Counted from the first letter of the stretch, positions 48,775 through 59,153 are shown. The stretch is DNA of 64,000 nucleotides from Cobetia crustatorum (GCF_000591415.1 NZ_JEMF01000039.1:1-64000), one strand, 5' to 3'. The notes: generated by a model not told the origin, from the letters alone. Program-made: numbers and translations.

Positions 48775-50241
48775 TCAGGCTGCGTTGGCCGCAAGCGATG
48801 CCGATGTGACGGAAGAAGCCGCTGATGCGGTACCTGACGCCAGTGCATCAACCTGATCAGCATCCGACAATGGTCCGCGTGCTGCCTCAAGCTGCTGACA
48901 CAGGCTTGCCAGAATCGCCTCGGCATCCCCGATCACCGATAGGTCGGCACGTTTGACCATGTCACAGCCACCGTCGAGATTGATCGCCACCACCTTGTCG
49001 CAGCGCTGAATGCCCTGCAGATGCTGGATGGCGCCTGAGATACCCACCGCCACATAGACACGTGCCGTTACCCAGGTACCGGTGGCACCGACCTGGCGGG
49101 CACGCGGCATGAAGCCGTCATCGACTGCCACGCGCGAGGCGCCTTCGGTCGCGCCGAGCACCTGCGCGGCATGATGGAAGCCATCCCAGTCACGAATACC
49201 GTTGCCCGCCGAGAGAATGAATTCGGCCTCGCCTAGCGCGATGGCGGAAGGATCGACCGCTACCGGCCCCAGGTCTTCGATCAATGGCGACGATATGACG
49301 GCGCTGCCATCGTTGGCCGCTGTGCGTTCTTCATCCTCCAGCATCAGCGGCATTGCCGCATGGCGCACATCCTCGACCGGTTCGGCGCATTCAGCCTCAC
49401 AGAGCAGAATACGCGTCAGCGGGCGCGTCAGATCCTGTTGGCCATTGCCGCTACGGCCAGTGACGGAGAGCTGTTCACACTCACCACGTCCCACCGCTGC
49501 CAGATCACCATCGAGCTGATAGACATTGCCGCTGGGGCGCACCGAAGCATCACCCTTGCACAGCAGCCGCGCACCGAGTCGACGTCCCCGCTCACCACCG
49601 CCAGTACGCGACTCCGGCAACAGCCATAGCCGTGGTGACAGCTCACCATCAATGGCTTCCAGTTCCGCCAGCTGCGTGAGCGGCGCGTAGCCGTCATGCA
49701 GCGTGTCACTGAAGTGCATCCAGCGATCAACCCCTGCTGCGCCGAGTCCTGCTGAATCAGACTCATCCCCACCATCGCGCAGCGTGCCGAAGGTAACGGC
49801 AAGTACCGCGCCCTGATGGGCGGGGTCGGCATCGGCAATCTGGCGCGCCAGGCCAAGCACATCGCGGTCGTGGCTCGAAATCCGACCACTGGTCATGTCC
49901 GGCACCACCGCGATCAGGAAGGCGGGAGATTCGATCTCGATCAGCGGCAGGACGATTGCCTTGACCGCAACCGCTGAATTTCCAGCGCCCGCCGCGGCAG
50001 GCCCGGTGCGCCCACTGCGATCGAAACGCTTGCGCCCATTGGTGGCGATGAAGTGCCCGACATGCGGATTGCGGCGCATCACGCCCTTCGGTCCAAGCCA
50101 GCGCTCCTGAGGGCCAACGGCTCCCTTGCCGAGCGCCATCAAGGCAGTGAGATGCTCAGGATGCAGGCGATTGCGCGCCTGCTGCTCCAGGCGCGGATTA
50201 CGCCGCGGTAGAGCTGAGTGTTCGTCACGATGAGTGGTCAT
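48775..50241 (-). CDS. etfA: Electron transfer flavoprotein, alpha subunit (dimethylglycine type)
   Basis: 488 residues, longer than ordinary ETF-alpha (about 310-330) because of an N-terminal extension of about 90 residues (RRNPRLEQQARNRLHPEHL, WLGPKGVMRRNPHVGHFI) that is typical of the DgcAB-linked group. The C-terminal FAD domain is clear: AEFILSAGNGIRDW, VGATGTWVTARVYVAVGISG, AIQHLQGIQRCDKVVAINLD, then VKRADLSVIGDAE. It overlaps dgcB by 4 bases (ATGA), so it is translated with it. Confidence 0.88.
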   Translation of the reverse strand: MTTHRDEHSALPRRNPRLEQQARNRLHPEHLTALMALGKGAVGPQERWLGPKGVMRRNPHVGHFIATNGRKRFDRSGRTGPAAAGAGNSAVAVKAIVLPLIEIESPAFLIAVVPDMTSGRISSHDRDVLGLARQIADADPAHQGAVLAVTFGTLRDGGDESDSAGLGAAGVDRWMHFSDTLHDGYAPLTQLAELEAIDGELSPRLWLLPESRTGGGERGRRLGARLLCKGDASVRPSGNVYQLDGDLAAVGRGECEQLSVTGRSGNGQQDLTRPLTRILLCEAECAEPVEDVRHAAMPLMLEDEERTAANDGSAVISSPLIEDLGPVAVDPSAIALGEAEFILSAGNGIRDWDGFHHAAQVLGATEGASRVAVDDGFMPRARQVGATGTWVTARVYVAVGISGAIQHLQGIQRCDKVVAINLDGGCDMVKRADLSVIGDAEAILASLCQQLEAARGPLSDADQVDALASGTASAASSVTSASLAANAA

Positions 50242-52443
50242 GCCGCTACCTCCGTATCCGCCTGAGGTATCATCGATGCCTTGGGGTCACTGGACGAAGG
50301 TCCCGTCAGCACCAGTGCACGCGCCATCAGTTCTGCCAGATCCAGCACCTGGGGTTCGGCTTCACCAGCCGGCGCCACCACGCCTTCCAGCATCGCGGTG
50401 CACTGCGGGCAGCCCACCGCAACCACCTCGGCGCCCGTCTCACGTACATCGCCCATGCGCATGTCCGGAATCCGCTGCTTGCCGGGAATGTCCGTCACCG
50501 GTGCCCCGCCGCCGCCGCCGCAACAGCGTGAACGAGACCCGGAACGCTCCATCTCGCGCACTTCCAGCCCCAATGCTGCCAGCAGTGTGCGCGGTGCTTC
50601 GAATTCGCCGTTGTAACGCCCTAGATAACAGGGATCGTGCCAGGTGACGGAACCTAGATGGGTCAGCTTGTCGCCATCCAGATTCAGACGGCCGGCCGCC
50701 AGTAGCTCGTTCATGTAGCTGGTGTGGTGATTGACGAGATAGTCGCCCCCGAAGGCGGCGTATTCGCGCCCCAGTACGTGGAAGCTGTGCGGATCACAAG
50801 TGATGATGCGCGCGAAGCGATAGTGCGACAGTGTCTCGATGTTGCGCTTGGCCAGCGACTGGAAAGTGGCCTCATCACCCAGACGGCGTGCGACATCTCC
50901 GCTGTCACGCTCCTCGGCACCGAGGATGGCGAAGTCGACCTTGGCCGCGCGCAGTACCTGCACGAAGGCACGCAGCGTGCGCTGATTGCGCATGTCGAAG
51001 GCACCATCGCCCAGCCACAGCAGCGCTTCCACGGGACGCGGATCACGCGCCGCTTCCCGTGCCGCCTGCACCTCGGCGATACGCGGCAGGTTCAGGTCTG
51101 CCGCCCAATGCAGACGCGCCTCGAGCGCGAAGCCGCCCGGGTTGTCGGTGGCGATCAGATTGTCGAGCACCTCGACGCCCTTGCCCGGTGTCGCGCCGTG
51201 CTCCAGCGTCATGTGACGACGCATGTCGACGATGGCATCGACGTGCTCGATCATCATCGGGCACTCCTCGACACAGGCACGACAGGTGGTGCAGGCCCAC
51301 AGGGTTTCTGGCTCGACCAGCACCTTGAATTCGTGGATCAGCTTGTCAGAGTCACTTTTCGCCCCAGAAGCGTCCTGCGCCGCCTTGATCTGGATCGGTC
51401 CGGAAGACGCTGCCTGACCTGCCGGCCGAGCATACGGCGATGCCCCGACGATCTCCTGCTGCGGGCCGCCACCATGCTGACCGACAGCACGCTTCGGCTC
51501 GTCGCCCGGATAGGGAGAACCGGCGTAGGCGGCGTCACTGCCCCCCGCCATGCCGACCACCATGTCCTGAATCAGCTTCTTGGGATTGAGCGGCTGACCG
51601 GCCGCGACGCCGGGCACACCGCTTCACACGCCCGCACTGCACACAGGCATCGAAGCCCAGCAACTGACGCCAATTGAAGTCGGCAGGCTTGCCGACGCCC
51701 AACGGTGCCTTGGGGTTGGTGAGGTCCAGCGGCAGCAGCGCGCTGTCGCGGATGCCAGCGCTGTCGCGGGTACTGAAACGTGCCGGACGCCGATGGAAGG
51801 CCAGGTGCAGCGCGCCAGCGAAGGCATGCTTCATCGGCCCGGTGATGCGCGAGCCGCCACCGGTCATGCCGACGATCATCTCGAGCAACCCCCAGGCAAT
51901 CCCGGCCACCAGCACCAGCCCGACGATACCGCCGGAGATCATGCCGCCGACGCCTTCCGGCAGCACCAGTGACAGACTCATCACGAACAGGCTGGCCGAA
52001 AACACCAGCAGGCTCTTGGGCAGGCGCATCCACGGGCCACGCGACAGGCGTGCCGGTGGATCGAGGCGACGGCGACGCACGAACAGCGCGCCACCGAACA
52101 TCGCGCCGCTGGCCAGCAGCAACAGCCCCCCCAGCCAGGCGGAGTCGATGCCGAAGCCGTAGACCACTACCATCAGCAGCGCCGCCGCCACGAAGCCACC
52201 GCCAGTGGCGACGTGAGTGTTGGCCATGTAGCGATCCCGCGCGACCACGTGATGCAGGTCCACCCCATAGCGGCGCGGTATCTTCGCAAGGCTTGCGATC
52301 AGCTCACCCACACTCATCGACGTGGCATCCGCCCGCCCCTGCCGCCACATGCCGATACGCTTGACCGCGCCGATGGCGGCCAGCGCCAAGGCGGCAAAGA
52401 TCAACACCGACAAGACGGTTTCGCTCAAGACTGTTTCATTCAT
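50238..52443 (-). CDS. dgcB: Dimethylglycine demethylation Fe-S subunit, two frameshifts
   Basis: Membrane-bound Fe-S partner of DgcA, about 735 residues when restored. The start at 52443 has GGGAGG 7 bases upstream. The N-terminal third has several transmembrane segments (VLIFAALALAAIGAV, LLLLASGAMFGGALFV). Then come two Fe-S motifs. The first is broken by two missing bases, near 51627/51628 and 51608/51609; restored, it reads CVQCGRCEAVCPA, followed by AAGQPLNPKKLIQD. The second is intact: CTTCRACVEECPM. A CCG domain with HDPCYLGRYN and CCGGGGGAP follows. It should carry electrons between DgcA and the membrane or ETF. Confidence 0.88.
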
Positions 52444-52478
52444 GGTCAAACCTCCCACCTACGTGTCAGACGACGCGA

Positions 52479-54556
52479 TCAAAAATCCTTGCACAGGCGC
52501 AGGGCGTCGTAGATGGCGGCGTGGGTGTTGCGCGGTGCATTGCAGTCGCCGAGACGGAACAGCAGGTAGTCGTCACCGTCAGTGGCTTGGCTCAAGCACG
52601 GCTGCGGGGTGATCGCGTAAAGCGCCTCAACGTCGATCTGGCCCTTGTTGAGCGCGCCTTCCTTGAAGGCGTAGTACAGCGCTTCATCGGGGCGCACGCC
52701 GTTCTCGACCACAATCTGATCGACGACGCGTTCTTCCAAGGTGCCGGTGTATTCGTTCTCGAGTACCGCCACCAGCCCATCGCCTTCGCGGTAGACCTCA
52801 TGCAGCACCATGTCGGAGGTCATCACGACTTCCTTGGCGTACAGGCTGCGGTAATAGGTCGGGAAGGTCGTGCCACCCACGGCGGCGCCAGGCTTGATGT
52901 CGTCAGTGACGATCTCGACCTTGGCGCCCTTGTCAGATAGATAGTCGGCTACCGACACGCCAGAGAATTCGCAGATGCTGTCGTAGATCAGCACATTGCT
53001 GCCCGGTGCGACATTGCCATCGAGGACATCCCACGAGGAGACGATCAGGCTCTTGGCCGGATCTTCGTCATAGCCCCAGGACGCGAACTGGTCCATGAAC
53101 GGACGTCCGCCGACCGAGAGAATCACCACGTCAGCGCGCAGGTCGCGGATGGTCGCTTCATCGGCACGCGTGCCGAGACGCAAATCGACCTTCAGGCGTG
53201 CAAGTTCCAGCTGATACCAGCGCGTGATGCCAGCAATCTGATCCCGCTGCGGTGCCTTGGAGGCTGTGGTGATCTGGCCACCCAGCTCGCTCTTGGCCTC
53301 GAACAGCGTCACGTCGTGGCCGCGTTCGGCACACACGCGGGCCGCTTCCATGCCTGCTGGGCCACCGCCGACGATGACGACCTTGCGCGTGGCACCGGTG
53401 GTCTTCTCTATCTCGTGCGGCAGGCCCATGTATTCCCGCGAGGTGGCGGCATTCTGGATGCACAGCACGTCGAGGCCCTGATACTGACGATCGATGCAGT
53501 AGTTGGCACCGACGCACTGCTTGATCTGGTCGAGCTGGCCCATCTTGATCTTGGCGATGATATGCGGATCAGCGATGTGCGCGCGGGTCATGCCGACCAT
53601 GTCGACATAGCCGCCTTCCAGGATGCGCTCGGCCTGATTGGGGTCCTTGATGTTCTGGGCGTGGATCACCGGAATCGACACGACTTCCTTGATGCCAGAG
53701 GCCAGATGCAGGAAGGGTTCCGGCGGGTAGGACATGTTGGGAATGACGTTGGCGAGACTGTTGTGGGTATCACAGCCGGAGCCGATCACGCCAAAGAAAT
53801 CGAGCAGGCCCGTGGCGTCGTAATAGGCCGCGATCTGCTTCATGTCATCGTGAGACAGGCCATCAGGATGGAATTCATCGCCACAGATGCGCATGCCGAC
53901 CACGAAGTCGTCACCGACCTCGGCGCGCACCGCCTTGAGCACCTCGATACCGAACTTCATGCGGCCCTCGAAGCTGCCGCCCCACTCATCGGTGCGCTTG
54001 TTGACGCGCGGGCTCCAGAACTGGTCGATCAGGTGCTGGTGCACGGCGGACAGCTCGACGCCATCCAGGCCGCCTTCCTTGGCACGCCGCGCCGCCTGGG
54101 CGAAGTCGGCGATGATGCGCTGGATCTCTTCCACCTCGATGGTCTTGCAGGTGGAGCGGTGCACCGGCTCACGGATACCGGACGGCGACATCAGCGAGGT
54201 CCAGTCGAAACCGTCCCAGCGTGAGCGACGGCCCATGTGGGTGATCTGGATCATGATCTTGCCGCCATGCTTGTGCACGGCATCGGCCAGATTCTGGAAA
54301 TGCGGGATGATGCGGTCGGTCGACAGATTGACGGAGCTCCACCAGCCTGCGGGCTGTCGATGGAGACCACCGAGGAGCCACCACAGATGCACAGGCCACA
54401 GCCCCCCTTGGCCTTCTCTTCGTAGTAGCGCACGTAGCGATCGGTAGTCATGCCGCCATCGGTGGCATACACCTCGGCGTGGGCAGTACTGACGACGCGG
54501 TTGCGGATGGTCAGCTTGCCGATCTCGATCGGCTGGAAGAGTGCGTCGAATGCCAT
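52479..54556 (-). CDS. dgcA: Dimethylglycine demethylation flavoprotein subunit, frameshifted
   Basis: 692-residue flavoprotein (restored) of the old-yellow-enzyme / trimethylamine dehydrogenase class that demethylates dimethylglycine to sarcosine. The start at 54556 gives MAFDALFQPIEIGKLTIRNR, the canonical family N-terminus. One base is missing between 54341 and 54342; with it, the text reads SPQAGWSSVNLSTDRIIP. The FMN barrel continues through HMGRRSRWDGFDWTS, DGVELSAVHQHLIDQFWSP and MTRAHIADPH. The [4Fe-4S] ligands lie in CVGANYCIDRQY and VLCIQNAATSRE. The C-terminal part binds a dinucleotide (VVIVGGGPAGMEAARVCAER). dgcB starts 35 bases downstream. Confidence 0.92.
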
Positions 54557-54597
54557 GGTGAAAGCTCCTCGCCGGGGGGAATGCCGCCTTCTGCAAG

Positions 54598-54637
54598 GAC
54601 GCCTGACTCTCCATCAGCAAGGAATGAGTCAGGCGTC
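54598..54637. repeat. Inverted repeat between the DUF5943-type gene and dgcA
   Basis: GACGCCTGACTC and GAGTCAGGCGTC, a 12-bp stem with a 16-base loop, 42 bases upstream of the dgcA start. It could attenuate or process the polycistronic transcript, or be an operator for an internal promoter. Confidence 0.55.
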
Positions 54638-54777
54638 ATGCCTGTCAGGGAAGGCGACACTCAGGCGTTACGTTATCGTTATGGATGATGTCCGCGAATA
54701 GCCGTGCAGAAGCGGATGATGCGAGATGTCGTGATGAAACGTGATGAGATGCCACAAGAGTGGCTGATGTGAAAACG

Positions 54778-55314
54778 TCACACTGTTCCGGGAGCGACCT
54801 CGAAATACCCGACATCACAGCCTTCCTCACCACCGCTCTGGGTCTGGACGGCGACGGTGCGCCGCTCACTGCCACGCGCGGCCAGAATCTGGTCCATCGC
54901 ACCCGCAAACCAGCCGGTGAACATGTACTCAAGCTTGGTGCCGGTCTTGCCCTGCTGATAGACGAAGCAGGAGTGTTCAAGACGCACCTTGCAGGTCCCT
55001 GACTCGAGATCGATCTCTTCAGTGATGAACAGGCCCCAGCCGCGCTGCGACAGACGCTTCATGTAATGCTCGAAGACTTCCACGCCGACCAGGCCATGCA
55101 GTTCGGCTTCCTTCTCGCACCAGTGCCAGGCGCTCTTGTAGCCGGCGTGGTAGAGAATCTCGGCATACTTCTCTGCGCCCAGCGCCTCTTCCACCGCGAC
55201 ATGATTGTTGATAAAGAAGTGGCGCGGCACATACAGCATCGGCAGTGCATCGGACGTCCAGACGCCAGTCTCGCTATCCACTTCGATCGGCAGTTCAGGG
55301 GCCATCTTGCTCAT
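54778..55314 (-). CDS. DUF5943 / V4R-like protein of the dgc locus
   Basis: 178-residue protein, predicted soluble. It resembles the small protein encoded next to dgcA in Pseudomonas and has a layout like the V4R (vinyl-4-reductase-like) ligand-binding domain: MLYVPRHFFINNHVAVEEAL, EILYHAGYKSAWHWCEKEAE, HYMKRLSQRGWGLF and LEHSCFVYQQG near the C-terminus. V4R domains bind small hydrophobic or haem-like ligands. A role as assembly factor or ligand-binding partner in dimethylglycine oxidation is inferred from conserved neighbourhood only. It is followed by the dgcA leader with its inverted repeat. Confidence 0.75.
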   Translation of the reverse strand: MSKMAPELPIEVDSETGVWTSDALPMLYVPRHFFINNHVAVEEALGAEKYAEILYHAGYKSAWHWCEKEAELHGLVGVEVFEHYMKRLSQRGWGLFITEEIDLESGTCKVRLEHSCFVYQQGKTGTKLEYMFTGWFAGAMDQILAARGSERRTVAVQTQSGGEEGCDVGYFEVAPGTV

Positions 55315-55400
55315 ATCGGTATCCTCACTAGGGGTCAGAAAAGGGGGATGTAAAAGGAAGCACTGAAAGAGAGAAAGAGAAAAAGAAGAGGGAATAAGGC

Positions 55401-56414
55401 TCAGCCGCCCCAGACGTTTTCCAACGTACGCAGCCAGTTCTCACCCATGATCTTGCGCACCTGCTGCTCGCTCATGCCGCGACGCAGGAGTGCCTCAGTC
55501 AGGTTGGGGAACTCACCGATGGTGCGGATACCTTCCGGATTGACGATCTTGCCGAAGCTGGTAAGACGACGGGCATAACCCTTGTCGTGCGTCAGCCACT
55601 CAAAGAAGTCCTGACCGTGGCCCTGGGTGAAATCGGTACCGATACCAATGGCATCTTCACCGACCAGGTTCATCACGTACTCGATGGCCTCGACGTAGTC
55701 GTCGACCGTGGCGTTGACGCCGGCCTTGAGGAAGGGAGTGAACATGGTGACGCCGACAAACCCGCCGTGCTCGGCGATGAAGCGCAGTTCGGCATCGGAC
55801 TTGTTGCGCGGGTGATCCTTGAGACCGGAGGGCGCGCAATGGGAATAGCAGACAGGGACTTTCGATTCGAGGATGACTTCCTCGGAGGTCTTGGAGCCGA
55901 CGTGGGAGAGATCACACATCACACCGACGCGGTTCATCTCGGCGACCATCTCGCGCCCGAAACCGGACAGACCGCCATCACGCTCGTAACAGCCGGTACC
56001 GACCAGATTCTGGGTGTTGTAGCACATCTGCACGATGCCTACGCCGAGCTGCTTGAAGACATCGACATAGCCGATCTGGTCTTCATAGGCATTGGCATTC
56101 TGGAAGCCATAGATGATGCCGGTCTTGCCTTCGGCCTTGGCGGTACGAATGTCCGCGGCCGTGCGCACCGGAATCACCAGATCACTGCTCTCTGCAATCA
56201 GCTGGTTGCTCTTGACGATGTTGTTGACGGTCGCCTGGAAGCCTTCCCATACCGAGACGGTGCAGTTGGCTGCGGTTAGGCCACCCTTGCGCATGTCCTC
56301 GAACAGCTCGCGCTGCCACTTGGCAATCACCAGACCGTCGATGACGATACTGTCGTCGTGGATGGCGCGGGCCGCATCGGACCCGCCGAAGGGAGAAGTG
56401 GTTAAGTCAGACAT
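55401..56414 (-). CDS. M19-type dipeptidase family protein lacking the HxD metal motif
   Basis: 337 residues of the renal-dipeptidase (M19) family. Family parts seen: MCDLSHVGSKTSEEVI, VPVCYSHCAPSGLKDHPRNK and IGIGTDFTQGHGQDFFEW. The N-terminal metal motif, normally D-G-H-x-D, is here VIDGLVIAKWQRELF, so the H-x-D ligands are absent, while the later His residues (LSH, YSH) are kept. First gene of the dgc gene set. A catalytic role on an N-methylated amino acid derivative or loss of peptidase activity are both possible. Its position is conserved with the betaine genes in Pseudomonas. Confidence 0.85.
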   Translation of the reverse strand: MSDLTTSPFGGSDAARAIHDDSIVIDGLVIAKWQRELFEDMRKGGLTAANCTVSVWEGFQATVNNIVKSNQLIAESSDLVIPVRTAADIRTAKAEGKTGIIYGFQNANAYEDQIGYVDVFKQLGVGIVQMCYNTQNLVGTGCYERDGGLSGFGREMVAEMNRVGVMCDLSHVGSKTSEEVILESKVPVCYSHCAPSGLKDHPRNKSDAELRFIAEHGGFVGVTMFTPFLKAGVNATVDDYVEAIEYVMNLVGEDAIGIGTDFTQGHGQDFFEWLTHDKGYARRLTSFGKIVNPEGIRTIGEFPNLTEALLRRGMSEQQVRKIMGENWLRTLENVWGG

Positions 56415-56807
56415 CGTGGCACTCCGGCGCTGGGCAGGCGGATCAGAAAGTCAGGTCACTGTCCGTACCCGGCGGACAGGGCCTCCGGAATCACACGATG
56501 ACCGGCAGACTCCGCCAGCATAGTCCTGCCCTCTTCACCTCCTGACGCCAGATGCGACGCGCGGCTGTCGGATCACGTCACGACTGTCGTTCTTGTCTCG
56601 TGCTTGTCTAGTTTCCCCTCATACCGACGCATTCATCACCGCCTCACCCTGGCTCCAGAAGCGACAACGCCCTGTCCTCGGTGACTCGCAGGAATGCGAG
56701 AACGAAGGCAGGGCGTTGTCGTTGTTCGATCAGGGCTTTCAGATCAACCCTTCACGTCAGCGCTTCATGTGAAGTCATCAATTCAACGTTTCAGGCTAGA
56801 TCATGGG
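56415..56807. other. Upstream region of the dgc operon; mtgA hairpin
   Basis: It contains the promoter region of the dipeptidase-dgc operon and, at 56662-56721, an inverted repeat CGACAACGCCCTG / CAGGGCGTTGTCG with an inner GACTCGCA/TGCGAG pairing that probably ends mtgA. No gene is seen. Confidence 0.5.
56662..56721 (-). terminator. Hairpin downstream of mtgA
   Basis: 13-bp stem CGACAACGCCCTG / CAGGGCGTTGTCG enclosing a smaller inner hairpin. No T tract follows. It starts 87 bases past the mtgA stop. Confidence 0.45.
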
Positions 56808-57662
56808 CTAGCGCGCAGGCGACAGCTCCTTGAGAGATGGCAGCAGTTCCCAGCTCAACCAGCCACGCGGCTGGTCCAGGCGCTTGAGATAGCCCATGCC
56901 GAGGTTGTTCATCTGACGACGTGTCCAGCTGGCGCGACGCTGGATATAGGCCGACGGCTTACCGGCATTGAAACGGATCGGGTTAGGTAGCACCGCCGCC
57001 AGCAGACTGGCCTGATAGGCCGAAAGACTCGCCGCATCGGTATTGAAATGATGCTGAGCAGCTGCCTCGACCCCGAACACGCCCGGCCCCCATTCCGCGA
57101 CATTCAGATAGACCTCAAGGATGCGTTCCTTGGGCCAGATCACTTCGATCAGAATGGTGAACCATACCTCCAACCCCTTGCGTACCCAGCTACGCCCGTT
57201 CCATAGAAAAACGTTCTTGGCTGTCTGCTGGCTGATGGTGCTGGCACCACGCAGCCGCTCCCCCGCCAGACGCGCATCAATCGCCTTGACGATCTGGTCG
57301 ACATCGAAGCCATAGTGATCAGGGAATTTCTGGTCTTCCGACGCAATCACCGCCAGCCGCGCATTATTGGAGATATGACTGGCTGACACCCAGTCATGCT
57401 GCAAGGCCACAGGCTGGCCCGAGAACATGGCATAGCTCCACTTCTCGACCATCACCATCGACAGCGGCAACGGCATGAAACGCAGCAATACGACGATGCC
57501 GACACAGGCCACCATCCAGCAGCCCGTGATCTTGAGCACCCATAGCATCAGCCAGCGCAGGCGTTCCATGGGTCGCATGGATATGGCCGCCGGCGTCCGA
57601 CGTATTGCCCCACGCCGTGCACCTGCCGATTGGTCGCTGTTGTTTGTCTGTCCTCGAGCCAT
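56808..57662 (-). CDS. mtgA: Monofunctional biosynthetic peptidoglycan transglycosylase
   Basis: Inner-membrane glycosyltransferase (family GT51) that polymerises lipid II. One transmembrane segment (MLWVLKITGCWMVACVGIVV) precedes the catalytic domain: VIASEDQKFPDHYGFD with the catalytic Glu, RGASTISQQTAKNVFLW, KERILEVYLNVAEWGPGVFG and ASLLAAVLPNPIRF. The start is uncertain: the ATG at 57662 with AGGGG upstream is used, giving 284 residues; the frame is open to 57713, and later Met codons before the membrane segment would give the usual 230-240 residues. Not functionally linked to its neighbours. Confidence 0.92.
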   Translation of the reverse strand: MARGQTNNSDQSAGARRGAIRRTPAAISMRPMERLRWLMLWVLKITGCWMVACVGIVVLLRFMPLPLSMVMVEKWSYAMFSGQPVALQHDWVSASHISNNARLAVIASEDQKFPDHYGFDVDQIVKAIDARLAGERLRGASTISQQTAKNVFLWNGRSWVRKGLEVWFTILIEVIWPKERILEVYLNVAEWGPGVFGVEAAAQHHFNTDAASLSAYQASLLAAVLPNPIRFNAGKPSAYIQRRASWTRRQMNNLGMGYLKRLDQPRGWLSWELLPSLKELSPAR

Positions 57663-57821
57663 CCCTCGCCATCCCCTGTCGCGCGTGTCATCACGCGTCC
57701 TTGTCATTAACACTTGCCGAGATCAACGCCTGCCATCATCAGCACTTGTCGTCGTGAATGCTCAGTATGGCGTACGACGATCCGAGCGAGTGTACCAGAG
57801 GCAGACCCATCATCTGGAAAC

Positions 57822-57855
57822 GACAACGCCCCGACCACAAAGGGACGAGGCGTTG
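57822..57855 (-). terminator. Terminator-like hairpin after the GbdR-type gene
   Basis: CAACGCC / GGCGTTG with internal partial pairing, about 85 bases past the stop of the regulator gene. Read on the minus strand it is followed by only a short T-rich stretch. Confidence 0.4.
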
Positions 57856-57938
57856 GGATTACGATTCAGCCTGCACGGCTGGCCTTCACGACTTAGCCTG
57901 CACAGCTCAGTTTGCGTAGTGCGGCCAGCTGCGCATGA

Positions 57939-59153
57939 TCAGATCCGCACGCTGGCGTAGGTCGGCTCTCCGCGCGCATTGGCCAGCGCCAGGATGGCTG
58001 ACGAGACCGGCGCCTCGTTGGCGACATGCAGTGAAGACTTGCCAATCGCAGAGTGCAGCAGCCCCTCAAGGCTGGTAATACCTGACAGACGATGATCACC
58101 ATCGGCACGACATGCCGTTTCCATGACGCTCGTGCCGCGCTCACTACCCAGTCGCTCGTCGCGTGGCGGCATCCCGAAGTACTCGCGGTAGCATTTGGAG
58201 AAGTGCGGCGTAGAGACGAAACCACAGGCTGAGGCCACCTCGATGATCGACAGCGCCGTCTGCTTGAGCAGCTGGCGGGCGCGCGTCAGGCGCAGCTTGA
58301 GGTAGTAGCGCGACGGCGAACAGTGCAGATAGCGCTGAAAGAGGCGTTCCAGTTGGCGGCGCGAAACATCCACATAGTGGGCCAGTTCATCGAGACCAAT
58401 CGGCTCTTCCAGGTTGGCCTCCATCAACGCGACGATTTCCAGCAACTTGGGCTGGGTCGTGCCCAGCACATGCTTGAGCGGCACGCGCTGCTGGTCCTGC
58501 TCACCACGTACGCGATCACAGATGAACATTTCGGAGATACCGGCAGCCAGTTCACGGCCATGCTCACGCCCAATCATGGTCAGCATCATGTCCATTGGTG
58601 CAGTTCCCCCAGAGGCGGTGGCACGCTCCTGGTCGATGGAGAACAGCCGCGTGGTCAGCGGCACGCGCGGGAAGGCCTCCTGCATGGCCGCCAGACACTC
58701 CCAGTGGATGCTGGTCTCATGGCCTTCGAGCAGTCCCGCCTGTGCCAGTGCCCAACTGCCGGTGCACACCGCACCGAGACGGCGACCGCCACGTGCCTGC
58801 GCCTGCAGCCAGCTGATGTGCGGACGCTGCACTGCACGCTGAATGCCGACACCGCCACAGACGATTGCCATGTCCAGCGGTGGGCAGAACTCGGTGGAGA
58901 TATCCGGGGTCACCTGCAACCCATCGCTGGCACGCACGGGCGCACCTTCGAGCGTCAAGGTGTACCAGCGATACAGCTCACGCCCCGCCAACTGATTGGC
59001 CATGCGCAGTGGCTCGACCGCCGACGCCAGCGAAATGAGTGTAAAGCTGTCGAGCAACAAGAAGCCGATGGTCTGAGGCTGACGGGCGTCCGATGCCATG
59101 CCGGACTGAGAACGGTTATATGCGCTGTCGAAGCGGCCACTGGTCAGTGCCAT
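57939..59153 (-). CDS. gbdR: GbdR-like AraC-family regulator with amidotransferase-like sensor domain
   Basis: 404 residues. The N-terminal part (about 25-210) is a class-I-amidotransferase/DJ-1-like domain: TIGFLLLDSFTLISLASAVE, LGAVCTGSWALAQAGLL and ERATASGGTAPMDMM. The C-terminal AraC domain spans about 235-330: VALMEANLEEPIGLDELAHY, VSRRQLERLFQRYL, IIEVASACGFVSTPHFSKCY. This architecture and the surrounding genes fit GbdR, the activator of gbc, dgc and sox genes responding to betaine and dimethylglycine. About 70 residues follow the HTH, so the tail is longer than usual. AAGGAG lies 7 bases before the ATG. The symbol is by context and architecture. Confidence 0.85.
   Translation of the reverse strand: MALTSGRFDSAYNRSQSGMASDARQPQTIGFLLLDSFTLISLASAVEPLRMANQLAGRELYRWYTLTLEGAPVRASDGLQVTPDISTEFCPPLDMAIVCGGVGIQRAVQRPHISWLQAQARGGRRLGAVCTGSWALAQAGLLEGHETSIHWECLAAMQEAFPRVPLTTRLFSIDQERATASGGTAPMDMMLTMIGREHGRELAAGISEMFICDRVRGEQDQQRVPLKHVLGTTQPKLLEIVALMEANLEEPIGLDELAHYVDVSRRQLERLFQRYLHCSPSRYYLKLRLTRARQLLKQTALSIIEVASACGFVSTPHFSKCYREYFGMPPRDERLGSERGTSVMETACRADGDHRLSGITSLEGLLHSAIGKSSLHVANEAPVSSAILALANARGEPTYASVRI

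Noticed and set aside
53316-54224. 302-codon open frame antisense to dgcA
   Set aside because: Overlaps the conserved flavin barrel of dgcA; no RBS or domain.
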